This document shows positions 1 through 11,146 of a stretch of DNA of 64,000 bases, piece by piece. A model generated the notes under the pieces. The model was given only the letters and a program-made list of their open reading frames with translations, had not been told where the DNA came from and searched no databases. Origin of the DNA: Gibbula magus (taxonomy: Eukaryota > Mollusca > Gastropoda > Trochida > Trochidae); the NCBI GenBank assembly GCA_936450465.1, contig OW388293.1, positions 53,781,201-53,845,200 of the forward strand. The letters run 5' to 3'. A program made the translations under genes and the position numbers. Each line of letters opens with the position of its first letter. Position 1 is the stretch's first letter.

Positions 1-69
1 TTTGAAGAAAGTTATCACGCTTGCTGTCAAGTATCGTGTTTCTCGCACTTAGAATAATTTCCATGTTTT
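1..69 (+). repeat. Partial monomer at left window edge
   Basis: This is the last third of a monomer, from 'tttgaagaaag' through 'ttctcgcactta' to the T-tract. The array therefore continues to the left of the window. It carries the 'ttatcacgc ... tatcgtg' (type 1) 3' end. Confidence 0.95.
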
Positions 70-278
70 TTGGCCAATTTGGTCACGCGAACCTCTTTAA
101 CGGCGAATCTGGAGTCCAACTTAAGGAAGGTAGCGGGCATTGGATATGACCATTCGATAGATCACATTGTAATATACATCTTAGCCAAGTTTGGTTCTGA
201 AATATGCATTTTGAAGAAAGTTATCACGCTTGCTGTCAAGTATCGTGTTTCTCGCACTTAAAATAATTTCCATGTTTT
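70..278 (+). repeat. First complete monomer, used as the phase reference
   Basis: I start the monomer at 'ttggccaattt', just inside the T-tract. Order of landmarks by monomer position: 3-14 'ggccaatttggt'; 16-22 'acgcgaa'; 31-37 'acggcga'; 41-53 'gagtccaacttaa'; then 'ggtagcggg'; a variable block 'gaattggaaatgacc'; 'cattcgatagatcac'; 'gtaatatacatc'; 'gccaagtttggttctg'; 'atatgcattttgaag'; a second variable block 'ttatcacgcttgctg'; 'tttctcgcactta'; and a terminal T-tract. A consensus built by eye has 39 C, 44 G and 9 CpG in 209 bp. Most variants fall in about ten positions: after ggcc, at aactt/aaatt, at gaattgg/gaattcg, at aaatg/atatg, at cgatagatc, at ctcagcc/cttagcc, at atgcat/atgaat, at tatcacg/tattacg, and at tatcgtg/tagtgtg. 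This monomer itself carries 'gggcattgg'. Confidence 0.95.
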
Positions 279-905
279 TTGGCCAATTTGGTCACGCGAA
301 CCTCTTTAACGGCGAATCTGGAGTCCAACTTAAGGAAGGTAGCGGGAATTCGAAATGACCATTCGATAGATGACATTGTAATATACATCTCAGCCAAGTT
401 TGGTTCTGAAATATGCATTTTGAAGAAAGTTATTACGCTTGCTGTCAAGTAGTGTGTTTCTCGCACTTAGAATAATTTCCATGTTTTTTGGCCACTTCGG
501 TCACGCGAACCTCTTTAACGGCGAATCTGGAGTCCAACTTAAGGAAGGTAGCGGGAATTGGATATGACCATTCGATAGATCACATTGTAATATACATCTT
601 AGCCAAGTTTGGTTGTGAAATATGCATTTTGAAGAAAGTTATCACGCTTGCTGTCAAGTATCGTGTTTCTCGCACTTAGAATAATTTCCATGTTTTTTGG
701 CCAATTTGGTCACGCGAACCTCTTTAACGGCGAATCTGGAGTCCAACTTAAGGAAGGTAGCGGGAATTGGAAATGACCGTTCAAGAGATCACATTGTAAT
801 ATACATCTCAGCCAAGTTTGGTTCTGAGATATGAATTTTGAAGAAAGTTATTACGCTTGCTGTCAAGTAGTGTGTTTCTCGCACTTAGAATAATTTCCAT
901 GTTTT

Positions 906-2786
906 TTGGCCACTTCGGTCACGCGAACCTCTTTAACGGCGAATCTGGAGTCCAAATTAAGGAAGGTAGCGGGAATTGGAAATGACCATTCGATAAATCA
1001 CATTGAAATATACATCTCAGCCAAGTTTGGTTCTGAAATATGCATTTTGAAGAAAGTTATCACGCTTGCTGTCAAGTATCGTGTTTCTCGCACTTAGAAT
1101 AATTTCCATGTTTTTTGGCCAATTTGGTCACGCGAACCTCTTTAACGGCGAATCTGGAGTCCAACTTAAGGTAGGTAGCGGGAATTCGAAATGACCATTC
1201 GATAGACCACATTGTAATATACATCTTAGCCAAGTTTGGTTCTGAAATATGAATTTTGAAGAAAGTTATCACGCTTGCTGTCAAGTATCGTGTTTCTCGC
1301 ACTTAATATAATTTCCATGTTTTTTGGCCAATTTGGTCACGCGAACCTCTTTAACGGCGAATCTGGAGTCCAAATTAAGGAAGGTAGCGGGAATTGGAAA
1401 TGACCGTTCAAGAGATCACATTGTAATATACATCTCAGCCAAGTTTGGTTCTGAGATATGAATTTTGAAGAAAGTTATTACGCTTGCTGTCAAGTAGTGT
1501 GTTTCTCGCACTTAGAATAATTTCCATGTTTTTTGGCCACTTCGGTCACGCGAACCTCTTTAACGGCGAATCTGGAGTCCAAATTAAGGAAGGTAGCGGG
1601 AATTGGAAATGACCATTCGATAAATCACATTGAAATATACATCTCAGCCAAGTTTGGTTCTGAAATATGCATTTTGAAGAAAGTTATCACGCTTGCTGTC
1701 AAGTATCGTGTTTCTCGCACTTAGAATAATTTCCATGTTTTTTGGCCAATTTGGTCACGCGAACCTCTTTAACGGCGAATCTGGAGTCCAACTTAAGGTA
1801 GGTAGCGGGAATTCGAAATGACCATTCGATAGACCACATTGTAATATACATCTTAGCCAAGTTTGGTTCTGAAATATGAATTTTGAAGAAAGTTATCACG
1901 CTTGCTGTCAAGTATCGTGTTTCTCGCACTTAATATAATTTCCATGTTTTTTGGCCAATTTGGTCACGCGAACCTCTTTAACGGCGAATCTGGAGTCCAA
2001 ATTAAGGAAGGTAGCGGGAATTGGAAATGACCATTCGATAGATCACATTGTAATATACATCTCAGCCAAGTTTGGTTCTGAAATATGAATTTTGAAGAAA
2101 GTTATTACGCTTGCTGTCAAGTAGTGTGTTTCTCGCACTTAGAATAATTTCCATGTTTTTTGGCCACTTCGGTCACGCGAACCTCTTTAACGGCGAATCT
2201 GGAGTCCAAATTAAGGAAGGTAGCGGGAATTGGAAATGACCATTCGATAAATCACATTGAAATATACATCTCAGCCAAGTTTGGTTCTGAAATATGCATT
2301 TTGAAGAAAGTTATCACGCTTGCTGTCAAGTATCGAGTTTCTCGCACTTAGAATAATTTCCATGTTTTTTGGCCAATTTGGTCACGCGAACCTCTTTAAC
2401 GGCGAATCTGGAGTCCAACTTAAGGAAGGTAGCGGGAATTCGAAATGACCATTCGATAGACCACATTGTAATATACATCTTAGCCAAGTTTGGTTCTGAA
2501 ATATGAATTTTGAAGAAAGTTATCACGCTTGCTGTCAAGTATCGTGTTTCTCGCACTTAATATAATTTCCATGTTTTTTGGCCAATTTGGTCACGCGAAC
2601 CTCTTTAACGGCGAATCTGGAGTCCAAATTAAGGAAGGTAGCGGGAATTGGAAATAACCATTCGATAGATCACATTGTAATATACATCTCAGCCAAGTTT
2701 GGTTCTGAAATATGAATTTTGAAGAAAGTTATTACGCTTGCTGTCAAGTAGTGTGTTTCTCGCACTTAGAATAATTTCCATGTTTT
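906..2786 (+). repeat. 627-bp trimer (A7-A8-A9) in three tandem copies
   Basis: Units run 906-1532, 1533-2159 and 2160-2786. Each begins with a 'ccacttcgg'/'cgataaatc' monomer, then a 'gaattcg ... gaccac' monomer, then a monomer preceded by 'aatataattt'. The first two units share 'ttaaggtagg' in A8, while the third has 'ttaaggaagg'. The A9 of the first unit carries 'gttcaagagatc' and 'gagatatg', borrowed from A6, so the trimer register has been mixed with A6 (compare monomers 697 and 1324). Confidence 0.88.
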
Positions 2787-4667
2787 TTGGCCACTTCGGT
2801 CACGCGATCCTCTTTAACGGCGAATCTGGAGTCCAACTTATGGAAGGTAGCGGGAATTGGATCTGACCATTCGATAGATCACATTGTAATATACATCTTA
2901 ACCAAGTTTGGTTCTGAAATATGAATTTTGAAGGAAGTTATTGCGCTGGCTGTCAAGTAGTGTGTTTCTCGCACTTAGAATAATTTCCATGTTTTTTGGC
3001 CAATTTGGTCACGCGAACCTCTTTAACGGCGAATCTGGAGTCCAACTTAAGGAAGGTAGCGGGAATTGGAAATGACCATTCAATAGATCACATTATAATA
3101 TACATCTCAGCCAAGTTTGGTTCTGAAATATGAATTTTGAAGAAAGTTATTACGCTTGCTGTCAAGTAGTGTGTTTCTCGCACTTAGAATAATGTCCATA
3201 TTTTTTGGCCAATTTGGTCACGCGAACCTCTTTAACGGCGAATCTGGAGTCCAAATTAAGGAAGGTAGCGGGAATTGGATATGACCATTCGATAGATCAC
3301 ATTGTAATATACATCTTAGCCAAGTTTGGTTCTGAAATATGCATTTTGAAGAAAGTTATCACGCTTGCTGTCAAGTATCGTGTTTCTCGCACTTAGAATA
3401 ATTTCTATGTTTTTTGGCCAATTTGGTCACGCGAACCTCTTTAACGGCGAATCTGGAGTCCAACTTAAGGAAGGTAGCGGGAATTCGAAATGACCATTCG
3501 ATAGATGACATTGTAATATACATCTCAGCCAAGTTTGGTTCTGAAATATGCATTTTGAAGAAAGTTATTACGCTTGCTGTCAAGTAGTGTGTTTCTCGCA
3601 CTTAGAATAATTTCCATGTTTTTTGGCCACTTCGGTCACGCGAACCTCTTTAACGGCGAATCTGGAGTCCAACTTAAGGAAGGTAGCGGGAATTGGATAT
3701 GACCATTCGATAGATCACATTGTAATATACATCTTAGCCAAGTTTGGTTGTGAAATATGCATTTTGAAGAAAGTTATCACGCTTGCTGTCAAGTATCGTG
3801 TTTCTCGCACTTAGAATAATTTCCATGTTTTTTGGCCAATTTGGTCACGCGAACCTCTTTAACGGCGAATCTGGAGTCCAACTTAAGGAAGGTAGCGGGA
3901 ATTGGAAATGACCGTTCAAGAGATCACATTGTAATATACATCTAAGCCAAGTTTGGTTCTGAGATATGAATTTTGAAGAAAGTTATTACGCTTGCTGTCA
4001 AGTAGTGTGTTTCTCGCACTTAGAATAATTTCCATGTTTTTTGGCCACTTCGGTCACGCGAACCTCTTTAACGGCGAATCTGGAGTCCAAATTAAGGAAG
4101 GTAGCGGGAATTGGAAATGACCATTCGATAAATCACATTTAAATATACATCTCAGCCAAGTTTGGTTCTGAAATATGCATTTTGAAGAAAGTTATCACGC
4201 TTGCTGTCAAGTATCGTGTTTCTCGCACTTAGAATAATTTCCATGTTTTTTGGCCAATTTGGTCACGCGAACCTCTTTAACGGCGAATCTGGAGTCCAAC
4301 TTAAGGAAGGTAGCGGGAATTCGAAATGACCATTCGATAGACCACATTGTAATATACATCTTAGCCAAGTTTGGTTCTGAAATATGAATTTTGAAGAAAG
4401 TTATCACGCTTGCTGTCAAGTATCGTGTTTCTCGCACTTAATATAATTTCCATGTTTTTTGGCCAATTTGGTCACGCGAACCTCTTTAACGGCGAATCTT
4501 GAGTCCAAATTAAGGAAGGTAGCGGGAATTGGAAATGACCATTCGATAGATCACATTGTAATATACATCGCAGCCAAGTTTGGTTCTGAAATATGAATTT
4601 TGAATAAAGTTATTACGCTTGCTGTCAAGTAGTGTGTTTCTCGCACTTAGAATAATTTCCATGTTTT
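2787..4667 (+). repeat. HOR-A canonical copy, nine monomers, 1881 bp
   Basis: A1 2787, A2 2996, A3 3205, A4 3414, A5 3623, A6 3832, A7 4041, A8 4250, A9 4459. It contains a single A7-A9 trimer and no chimeric monomer that I can detect, so I take it as the reference. A7 here has 'cacatttaaat' where other A7 copies have 'cacattgaaat'. A9 has 'cgaatcttgag', a private variant shared with the A9 at 9475. Confidence 0.85.
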
Positions 4668-6757
4668 TTGGCCACTTCGGTCACGCGATCCTCTTTAACG
4701 GCGAATCTGGAGTCCAACTTATGGAAGGTAGCGGGAATTGGATCTGACCATTCGATAGATCACATTGTAATATACATCTTAGCCAAGTTTGGTTCTGAAA
4801 TATGAATTTTGAAGGAAGTTATTGCGCTGGCTGTCAAGTAGTGTGTTTCTCGCACTTAGAATAATTTCCATGTTTTTTGGCCAATTTGGTCACGCGAACC
4901 TCTTTAACGGCGAATCTGGAGTCCAACTTAAGGAAGGTAGCGGGAATTGGAAATGACCGTTCAATAGATCACATTATAATATACATCTCAGCCAAGTTTG
5001 GTTCTGAAATATGAATTTTGAAGAAAGTTATTACGCTTGCTGTCAAGTAGTGTGTTTCTCGCAATTAGAATAATGTCCATGTTTTTTGGCCAATTTGGTC
5101 ACGCGAACCTCTTTAACGGCGAATCTGGAGTCCAAATTAAGGAAGGTAGCGGGAATTGGATATGACCATTCGATAGATCACATTGTAATATACATCTTAG
5201 CCAAGTTTGGTTGTGAAATATGCATTTTGAAGAAAGTTATCACGCTTGCTGTCAAGTATCGTGTTTCTCGCACTTAGAATAATTTCCATGTTTTTTGGCC
5301 AATTTGGTCACGCGAACCTCTTTAACGGCGAATCTGGAGTCCAACTTAAGGAAGGTAGCGGGAATTGGAAATGACCGTTCAAGAGATCACATTGTAATAT
5401 ACATCTCAGCCAAGTTTGGTTCTGAGATATGAATTTTGAAGAAAGTTATTACGCTTGCTGTCAAGTAGTGTGTTTCTCGCACTTAGAATAATTTCCATGT
5501 TTTTTGGCCACTTCGGTCACGCGAACCTCTTTAACGGCGAATCTGGAGTCCAAATTAAGGAAGGTAGCGGGAATTGGAAATGACCATTCGATAAATCACA
5601 TTGAAATATACATCTCAGCCAAGTTTGGTTCTGAAATATGCATTTTGAAGAAAGTTATCACGCTTGCTGTCAAGTATCGTGTTTCTCGCACTTAGAATAA
5701 TTTCCATGTTTTTTGGCCAATTTGGTCACGCGAACCTCTTTAACGGCGAATCTGGAGTCCAACTTAAGGTAGGTAGCGGGAATTCGAAATGACCATTCGA
5801 TAGACCACATTGTAATATACATCTTAGCCAAGTTTGGTTCTGAAATATGAATTTTTAAGAAAGTTATCACGCTTGCTGTCAAGTATCGTGTTTCTCGCAC
5901 TTAATGTAATTTCCATGTTTTTTGGCCAATTTGGTCACGCGAACCTCTTTAACGGCGAATCTGGAGTCCAAATTAAGGAAGGTAGCGGGAATTGGAAATG
6001 ACCATTCGATAGATCACATTGTAATATACATCTCAGCCAAGTTTGGTTCTGAAATATGAATTTTGAAGAAAGTTATTACGCTTGCTGTCAAGTAGTGTGT
6101 TTCTCGCACTTAGAATAATTTCCATGTTTTTTGGCCACTTCGGTCACGCGAACCTCTTTAACGGCGAATCTGGAGTCCAAATTAAGGAAGGTAGCGGGAA
6201 TTGGAAATGACCATTCGATAAATCACATTGAAATATACATCTCAGCCAAGTTTGGTTCTGAAATATGCATTTTGAAGAAAGTTATCACGCTTGCTGTCAA
6301 GTATCGAGTTTCTCGCACTTAGAATAATTTCCATGTTTTTTGGCCAATTTGGTCACGCGAACCTCTTTAACGGCGAATCTGGAGTCCAACTTAAGGAAGG
6401 TAGCGGGAATTCGAAATGACCATTCGATAGACCACATTGTAATATACATCTTAGCCAAGTTTGGTTCTGAAATATGAATTTTGAAGAAAGTTATCACGCT
6501 TGCTGTCAAGTATCGTGTTTCTCGCACTTAATATAATTTCCATGTTTTTTGGCCAATTTGGTCACGCGAACCTCTTTAACGGCGAATCTGGAGTCCAAAT
6601 TAAGGAAGGTAGCGGGAATTGGAAATGACCATTCGATAGATCACATTGTAATATACATCTCAGCCAAGTTTGGTTCTGAAATATGAATTTTGAAGAAAGT
6701 TATTACGCTTGCTGTCAAGTAGTGTGTTTCTCGCACTTAGAATAATTTCCATGTTTT
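4668..6757 (+). repeat. HOR-A copy with ten monomers: one trimer gained, two monomers lost
   Basis: Order: A1 4668, A2 4877, hybrid A3/A5 5086, A6 5295, then trimers at 5504 and 6131. Relative to 2787-4667 it gains one 627-bp trimer and lacks A4 plus one of A3/A5, giving 9+3-2 = 10 monomers, as observed. Confidence 0.84.
5086..5294 (+). repeat. Chimeric monomer A3/A5, deletion junction
   Basis: The 5' part matches A3: it is preceded by 'aatgtcc', has 'ccaatttgg' and 'ccaaattaagg'. The 3' part carries 'ggttgtgaaat', otherwise seen only in A5 monomers at 488, 3623 and 8012. The next monomer is A6, as after A5. The exchange must lie between the 'ccaaatt' site and 'ggttgtg'. Confidence 0.82.
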
Positions 6758-9683
6758 TTGGCCACTTCGGTCACGCGATCCTCTTTAACGGCGAATCTGG
6801 AGTCCAACTTATGGAAGGTAGCGGGAATTGGATCTGACCATTCGATAGATCACATTGTAATATACATCTTAGCCAAGTTTGGTTCTGAAATATGAATTTT
6901 GAAGGAAGTTATTGCGCTGGCTGTCAAGTAGTGTGTTTCTCGCACTTAGAATAATTTCCATGTTTTTTGGCCAATTTGGTCACGCGAACCTCTTTAACGG
7001 CGAATCTGGAGTCCAACTTAAGGAAGGTAGCGGGAATTGGAAATGACCATTCAATAGATCACATTATAATATACATCTCAGCCAAGTTTGGTTCTGAAAT
7101 ATGAATTTTGAAGAAAGTTATTACGCTTGCTGTCAAGTAGTGTGTTTCTCGCACTTAGAATAATGTCCATATTTTTTGGCCAATTTGGTCACGCGAACCT
7201 CTTTAACGGCGAATCTGGAGTCCAACTTATGGAAGGTAGCGGGAATTGGATCTGACCATTCGATAGATCACATTGTAATATACATCTTAGCCAAGTTTGG
7301 TTCTGAAATATGAATTTTGAAGGAAGTTATTGCGCTGGCTGTCAAGTAGTGTGTTTCTCGCACTTAGAATAATTTCCATGTTTTTTGGCCAATTTGGTCA
7401 CGCGAACCTCTTTAACGGCGAATCTGGAGTCCAACTTAAGGAAGGTAGCGGGAATTGGAAATGACCATTCAATAGATCACATTATAATATACATCTCAGC
7501 CAAGTTTGGTTCTGAAATATGAATTTTGAAGAAAGTTATTACGCTTGCTGTCAAGTAGTGTGTTTCTCGCACTTAGAATAATGTCCATATTTTTTGGCCA
7601 ATTTGGTCACGCGAACCTCTTTAACGGCGAATCTGGAGTCCAAATTAAGGAAGGTAGCGGGAATTGGATATGACCATTCGATAGATCACATTGTAATATA
7701 CATCTTAGCCAAGTTTGGTTCTGAAATATGAATTTTGAAGAAAGTTATCACGCTTGCTGTCAAGTATCGTGTTTCTCGCACTTAGAATAATTTCTATGTT
7801 TTTTGGCCAATTTGGTCACGCGAACCTCTTTAACGGCGAATCTGGAGTCCAACTTAAGGAAGGTAGCGGGAATTCGAAATGACCATTCGATAGATGACAT
7901 TGTAATATACATCTCAGCCAAGTTTGGTTCTGAAATATGCATTTTGAAGAAAGTTATTACGCTTGCTGTCAAGTAGTGTGTTTCTCGCACTTAGAATAAT
8001 TTCCATGTTTTTTGGCCACTTCGGTCACGCGAACCTCTTTAACGGCGAATCTGGAGTCCAACTTAAGGAAGGTAGCGGGAATTGGATATGACCATTCGAT
8101 AGATCACATTGTAATATACATCTTAGCCAAGTTTGGTTGTGAAATATGCATTTTGAAGAAAGTTATCACGCTTGCTGTCAAGTATCGTGTTTCTCGCACT
8201 TAGAATAATTTCCATGTTTTTTGGCCAATTTGGTCACGCGAACCTCTTTAACGGCGAATCTGGAGTCCAACTTAAGGAAGGTAGCGGGAATTGGAAATGA
8301 CCGTTCAAGAGATCACATTGTAATATACATCTCAGCCAAGTTTGGTTCTGAGATATGAATTTTGAAGAAAGTTATTACGCTTGCTGTCAAGTAGTGTGTT
8401 TCTCGCACTTAGAATAATTTCCATGTTTTTTGGCCACTTCGGTCACGCGAACCTCTTTAACGGCGAATCTGGAGTCCAAATTAAGGAAGGTAGCGGGAAT
8501 TGGAAATGACCATTCGATAAATCACATTGAAATATACATCTCAGCCAAGTTTGGTTCTGAAATATGCATTTTGAAGAAAGTTATCACGCTTGCTGTCAAG
8601 TATCGTGTTTCTCGCACTTAGAATAATTTCCATGTTTTTTGGCCAATTTGGTCACGCGAACCTCTTTAACGGCGAATCTGGAGTCCAACTTAAGGAAGGT
8701 AGCGGGAATTCGAAATGACCATTCGATAGACCACATTGTAATATACATCTTAGCCAAGTTTGGTTCTGAAATATGAATTTTGAAGAAAGTTATCACGCTT
8801 GCTGTCAAGTATCGTGTTTCTCGCACTTAATATAATTTCCATGTTTTTTGGCCAATTTGGTCACGCGAACCTCTTTAACGGCGAATCTGGAGTCCAAATT
8901 AAGGAAGGTAGCGGGAATTGGAAATGACCATTCGATAGATCACATTGTAATATACATCTCAGCCAAGTTTGGTTCTGAAATATGAATTTTGAAGAAAGTT
9001 ATTACGCTTGCTGTCAAGTAGTGTGTTTCTCGCACTTAGAATAATTTCCATGTTTTTTGGCCACTTCGGTCACGCGAACCTCTTTAACGGCGAATCTGGA
9101 GTCCAAATTAAGGAAGGTAGCGGGAATTGGAAATGACCATTCGATAAATCACATTGAAATATACATCTCAGCCAAGTTTGGTTCTGAAATATGCATTTTG
9201 AAGAAAGTTATCACGCTTGCTGTCAAGTATCGTGTTTCTCGCACTTAGAATAATTTCCACGTTTTTTGGCCAATTTGGTCACGCGAACCTCTTTAACGGC
9301 GAATCTGGAGTCCAACTTAAGGAAGGTAGCGGGAATTCGAAAAGACCATTCGATAGACCACATTGTAATATACATCTTAGCCAAGTTTGGTTCTGAAATA
9401 TGAATTTTGAAGAAAGTTACCACGCTTGCTGTCAAGTATAGTGTTTCTCGCACTTAATATAATTTCCATGTTTTTTGGCCAATTTGGTCACGCGAACCTC
9501 TTTAACGGCGAATCTTGAGTCCAAATTAAGGAAGGTAGCGGGAATTGGAAATGACCATTCGATAGATCACATTGTAATATACATCGCAGCCAAGTTTGGT
9601 TCTGAAATATGAATTTTGAATAAAGTTATTACGCTTGCTGTCAAGTAGTGTGTTTCTCGCACTTAGAATAATTTCCATGTTTT
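6758..9683 (+). repeat. HOR-A copy with fourteen monomers: one trimer and one dimer gained
   Basis: Order: A1 6758, A2 6967, hybrid A3/A1 7176, A2 7385, A3 7594, A4 7803, A5 8012, A6 8221, trimers at 8430 and 9057. The gain of an extra trimer (3) and an extra A1-A2 pair (2) gives 9+3+2 = 14. The final trimer has private changes: 'ttccacgtttt' before the A8 at 9266, and 'gaaaagacc', 'gttaccacgc' and 'tatagtg' within it. Confidence 0.84.
7176..7384 (+). repeat. Chimeric monomer A3/A1, duplication junction
   Basis: It begins like A3 (preceded by 'aatgtccatatttt', with 'ccaatttgg' and 'cgcgaacc') and then becomes A1 ('cttatggaagg', 'ggatctgacc', 'gaaggaagttattgcgctgg'). A second A2 and then a complete A3 follow, so 418 bp (A1-A2) has been duplicated with the join inside this monomer. 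Confidence 0.84.
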
Positions 9684-11146
9684 TTGGCCACTTCGGTCAC
9701 GCGATCCTCTTTAACGGCGAATCTGGAGTCCAACTTATGGAAGGTAGCGGGAATTGGATCTGACCATTCGATAGATCACATTGTAATATACATCTTAGCC
9801 AAGTTTGGTTCTGAAATATGAATTTTGAAGGAAGTTATTGCGCTGGCTGTCAAGTAGTGTGTTTCTCGCACTTAGAATAATTTCCATGTTTTTTGGCCAA
9901 TTTGGTCACGCGAACCTCTTTAACGGCGAATCTGGAGTCCAACTTAAGGAAGGTAGCGGGAATTGGAAATGACCGTTCAATAGATCACATTATAATATAC
10001 ATCTCAGCCAAGTTTGGTTCTGAAATATGAATTTTGAAGAAAGTTATTACGCTTGCTGTCAAGTAGTGTGTTTCTCGCACTTAGAATAATGTCCATGTTT
10101 TTTGGCCAATTTGGTCACGCGAACCTCTTTAACGGCGAATCTGGAGTCCAAATTAAGGAAGGTAGCGGGAATTGGATATGACCATTCGATAGATCACATT
10201 GTAATATACATCTAAGCCAAGTTTGGTTCTGAAATATGCATTTTGAAGGAAGTTATTACGCTTGCTGTCAAGTAGTGTGTTTCTCGCACTTAGAATAATT
10301 TCCATGTTTTTTGGCCAATTTGGTCACGCGAACCTCTTTAACGGCGAATCTGGAGTCCAACTTAAGGAAGGTAGCGGGAATTCGAAATGACCATTCGATA
10401 GATGACATTGTAATATACATCTCAGCCAAGTTTGGTTCTGAAATATGCATTTTGAAGAAAGTTATTACGCTTGCTGTCAAGTAGTGTGTTTCTCGCACTT
10501 AGAATAATTTCCATGTTTTTTGGCCACTTCGGTCACGCGAACCTCTTTAACGGCGAATCTGGAGTCCAACTTAAGGAAGGTAGCGGGAATTGGATATGAC
10601 CATTCGATAGATCACATTGTAATATACATCTTAGCCAAGTTTGGTTCTGAAATATGCATTTTGAAGAAAGTTATCACGCTTGCTGTCAAGTATCGTGTTT
10701 CTCGCACTTAGAATAATTTCCACGTTTTTTGGCCAATTTGGTCACGCGAACCTCTTTAACGGCGAATCTGGAGTCCAACTTAAGGAAGGTAGCGGGAATT
10801 CGAAATGACCATTCGATAGACCACATTGTAATATACATCTTAGCCAAGTTTGGTTCTGATATATGAATTTTGAAGAAAGTTACCACGCTTGCTGTCAAGT
10901 ATCGTGTTTCTCGCACTTAATATAATTTCCATGTTTTTTGGCCAATTTGGTCACGCGAACCTCTTTAACGGCGAATCTGGAGTCCAAATTAAGGAAGGTA
11001 GCGGGAATTGGAAATGACCATTCGATAGATCACATTGTAATATACATCGCAGCCAAGTTTGGTTCTGAAATATGAATTTTGAAGAAAGTTATTACGCTTG
11101 CTGTCAAGTAGTGTGTTTCTCGCACTTAGAATAATTTCCATGTTTT
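9684..11146 (+). repeat. HOR-A copy with seven monomers, contracted
   Basis: Order: A1 9684, A2 9893, A3 10102, A4 10311, hybrid A5/A7 10520, A8 10729, A9 10938. A6 and one of A5/A7 are missing (9-2 = 7). The A3 at 10102 has an unusual 3' half ('ctaagcc', 'gaaggaagttattacgc', 'tagtgtg') that resembles a domain B monomer at 17839 more than other A3 copies. The A8 is preceded by 'ttccacgtttt' and contains 'gttaccacgc', the private changes of the A8 at 9266. Confidence 0.82.
10520..10728 (+). repeat. Chimeric monomer A5/A7, deletion junction
   Basis: The 5' part is A5-like ('ccacttcgg', 'ccaactt', 'ggatatg'). The 3' part has 'ggttctgaaat' as in A7, not the 'ggttgtgaaat' of A5, and A8 follows directly. 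This explains the loss of 418 bp in this HOR copy. Confidence is limited because 'ggttctg' is also the common state. Confidence 0.65.

Larger units (their letters stand above)
70..2786 (+). repeat. HOR-A copy, left part (A3-A6 then three A7-A8-A9 trimers)
   Basis: Monomers at 70 (A3-like, but with 'gggcattgg'), 279 (A4), 488 (A5) and 697 (A6) lead into three trimers starting at 906, 1533 and 2160. A1 and A2 of this copy lie left of the window. It ends at the first 'cgcgatcctc' monomer at 2787. Confidence 0.85.

Noticed and set aside
129..150. CENP-B box candidate around 'ggtagcggg'
   Set aside because: Only the CGGG part fits. The upstream TTCG and the central A of the essential pattern are absent at the required spacing in the consensus.
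160..175. TATA-like or bacterial -10 like elements in 'gtaatatac' and 'gaataattt'
   Set aside because: A+T-rich words are expected in this composition and recur in every monomer. There is no gene or start site to support promoter function.
70..261. Recurrent 63-codon open frame on the + strand, present in roughly half of the monomers
   Set aside because: It starts at TTG, has no ribosome-binding or splice context, ends inside the monomer, and exists only where the 3' end reads 'tatcgtg' instead of 'tagtgtg' (TAG in frame). It recurs with the satellite period, and 209 is not a multiple of three. Chance open frame.
236..466. Recurrent 76-codon open frame on the - strand
   Set aside because: It starts at GTG, overlaps the + strand frames, spans a monomer joint, and appears or vanishes with single diagnostic variants. 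The protein resembles no family I know.
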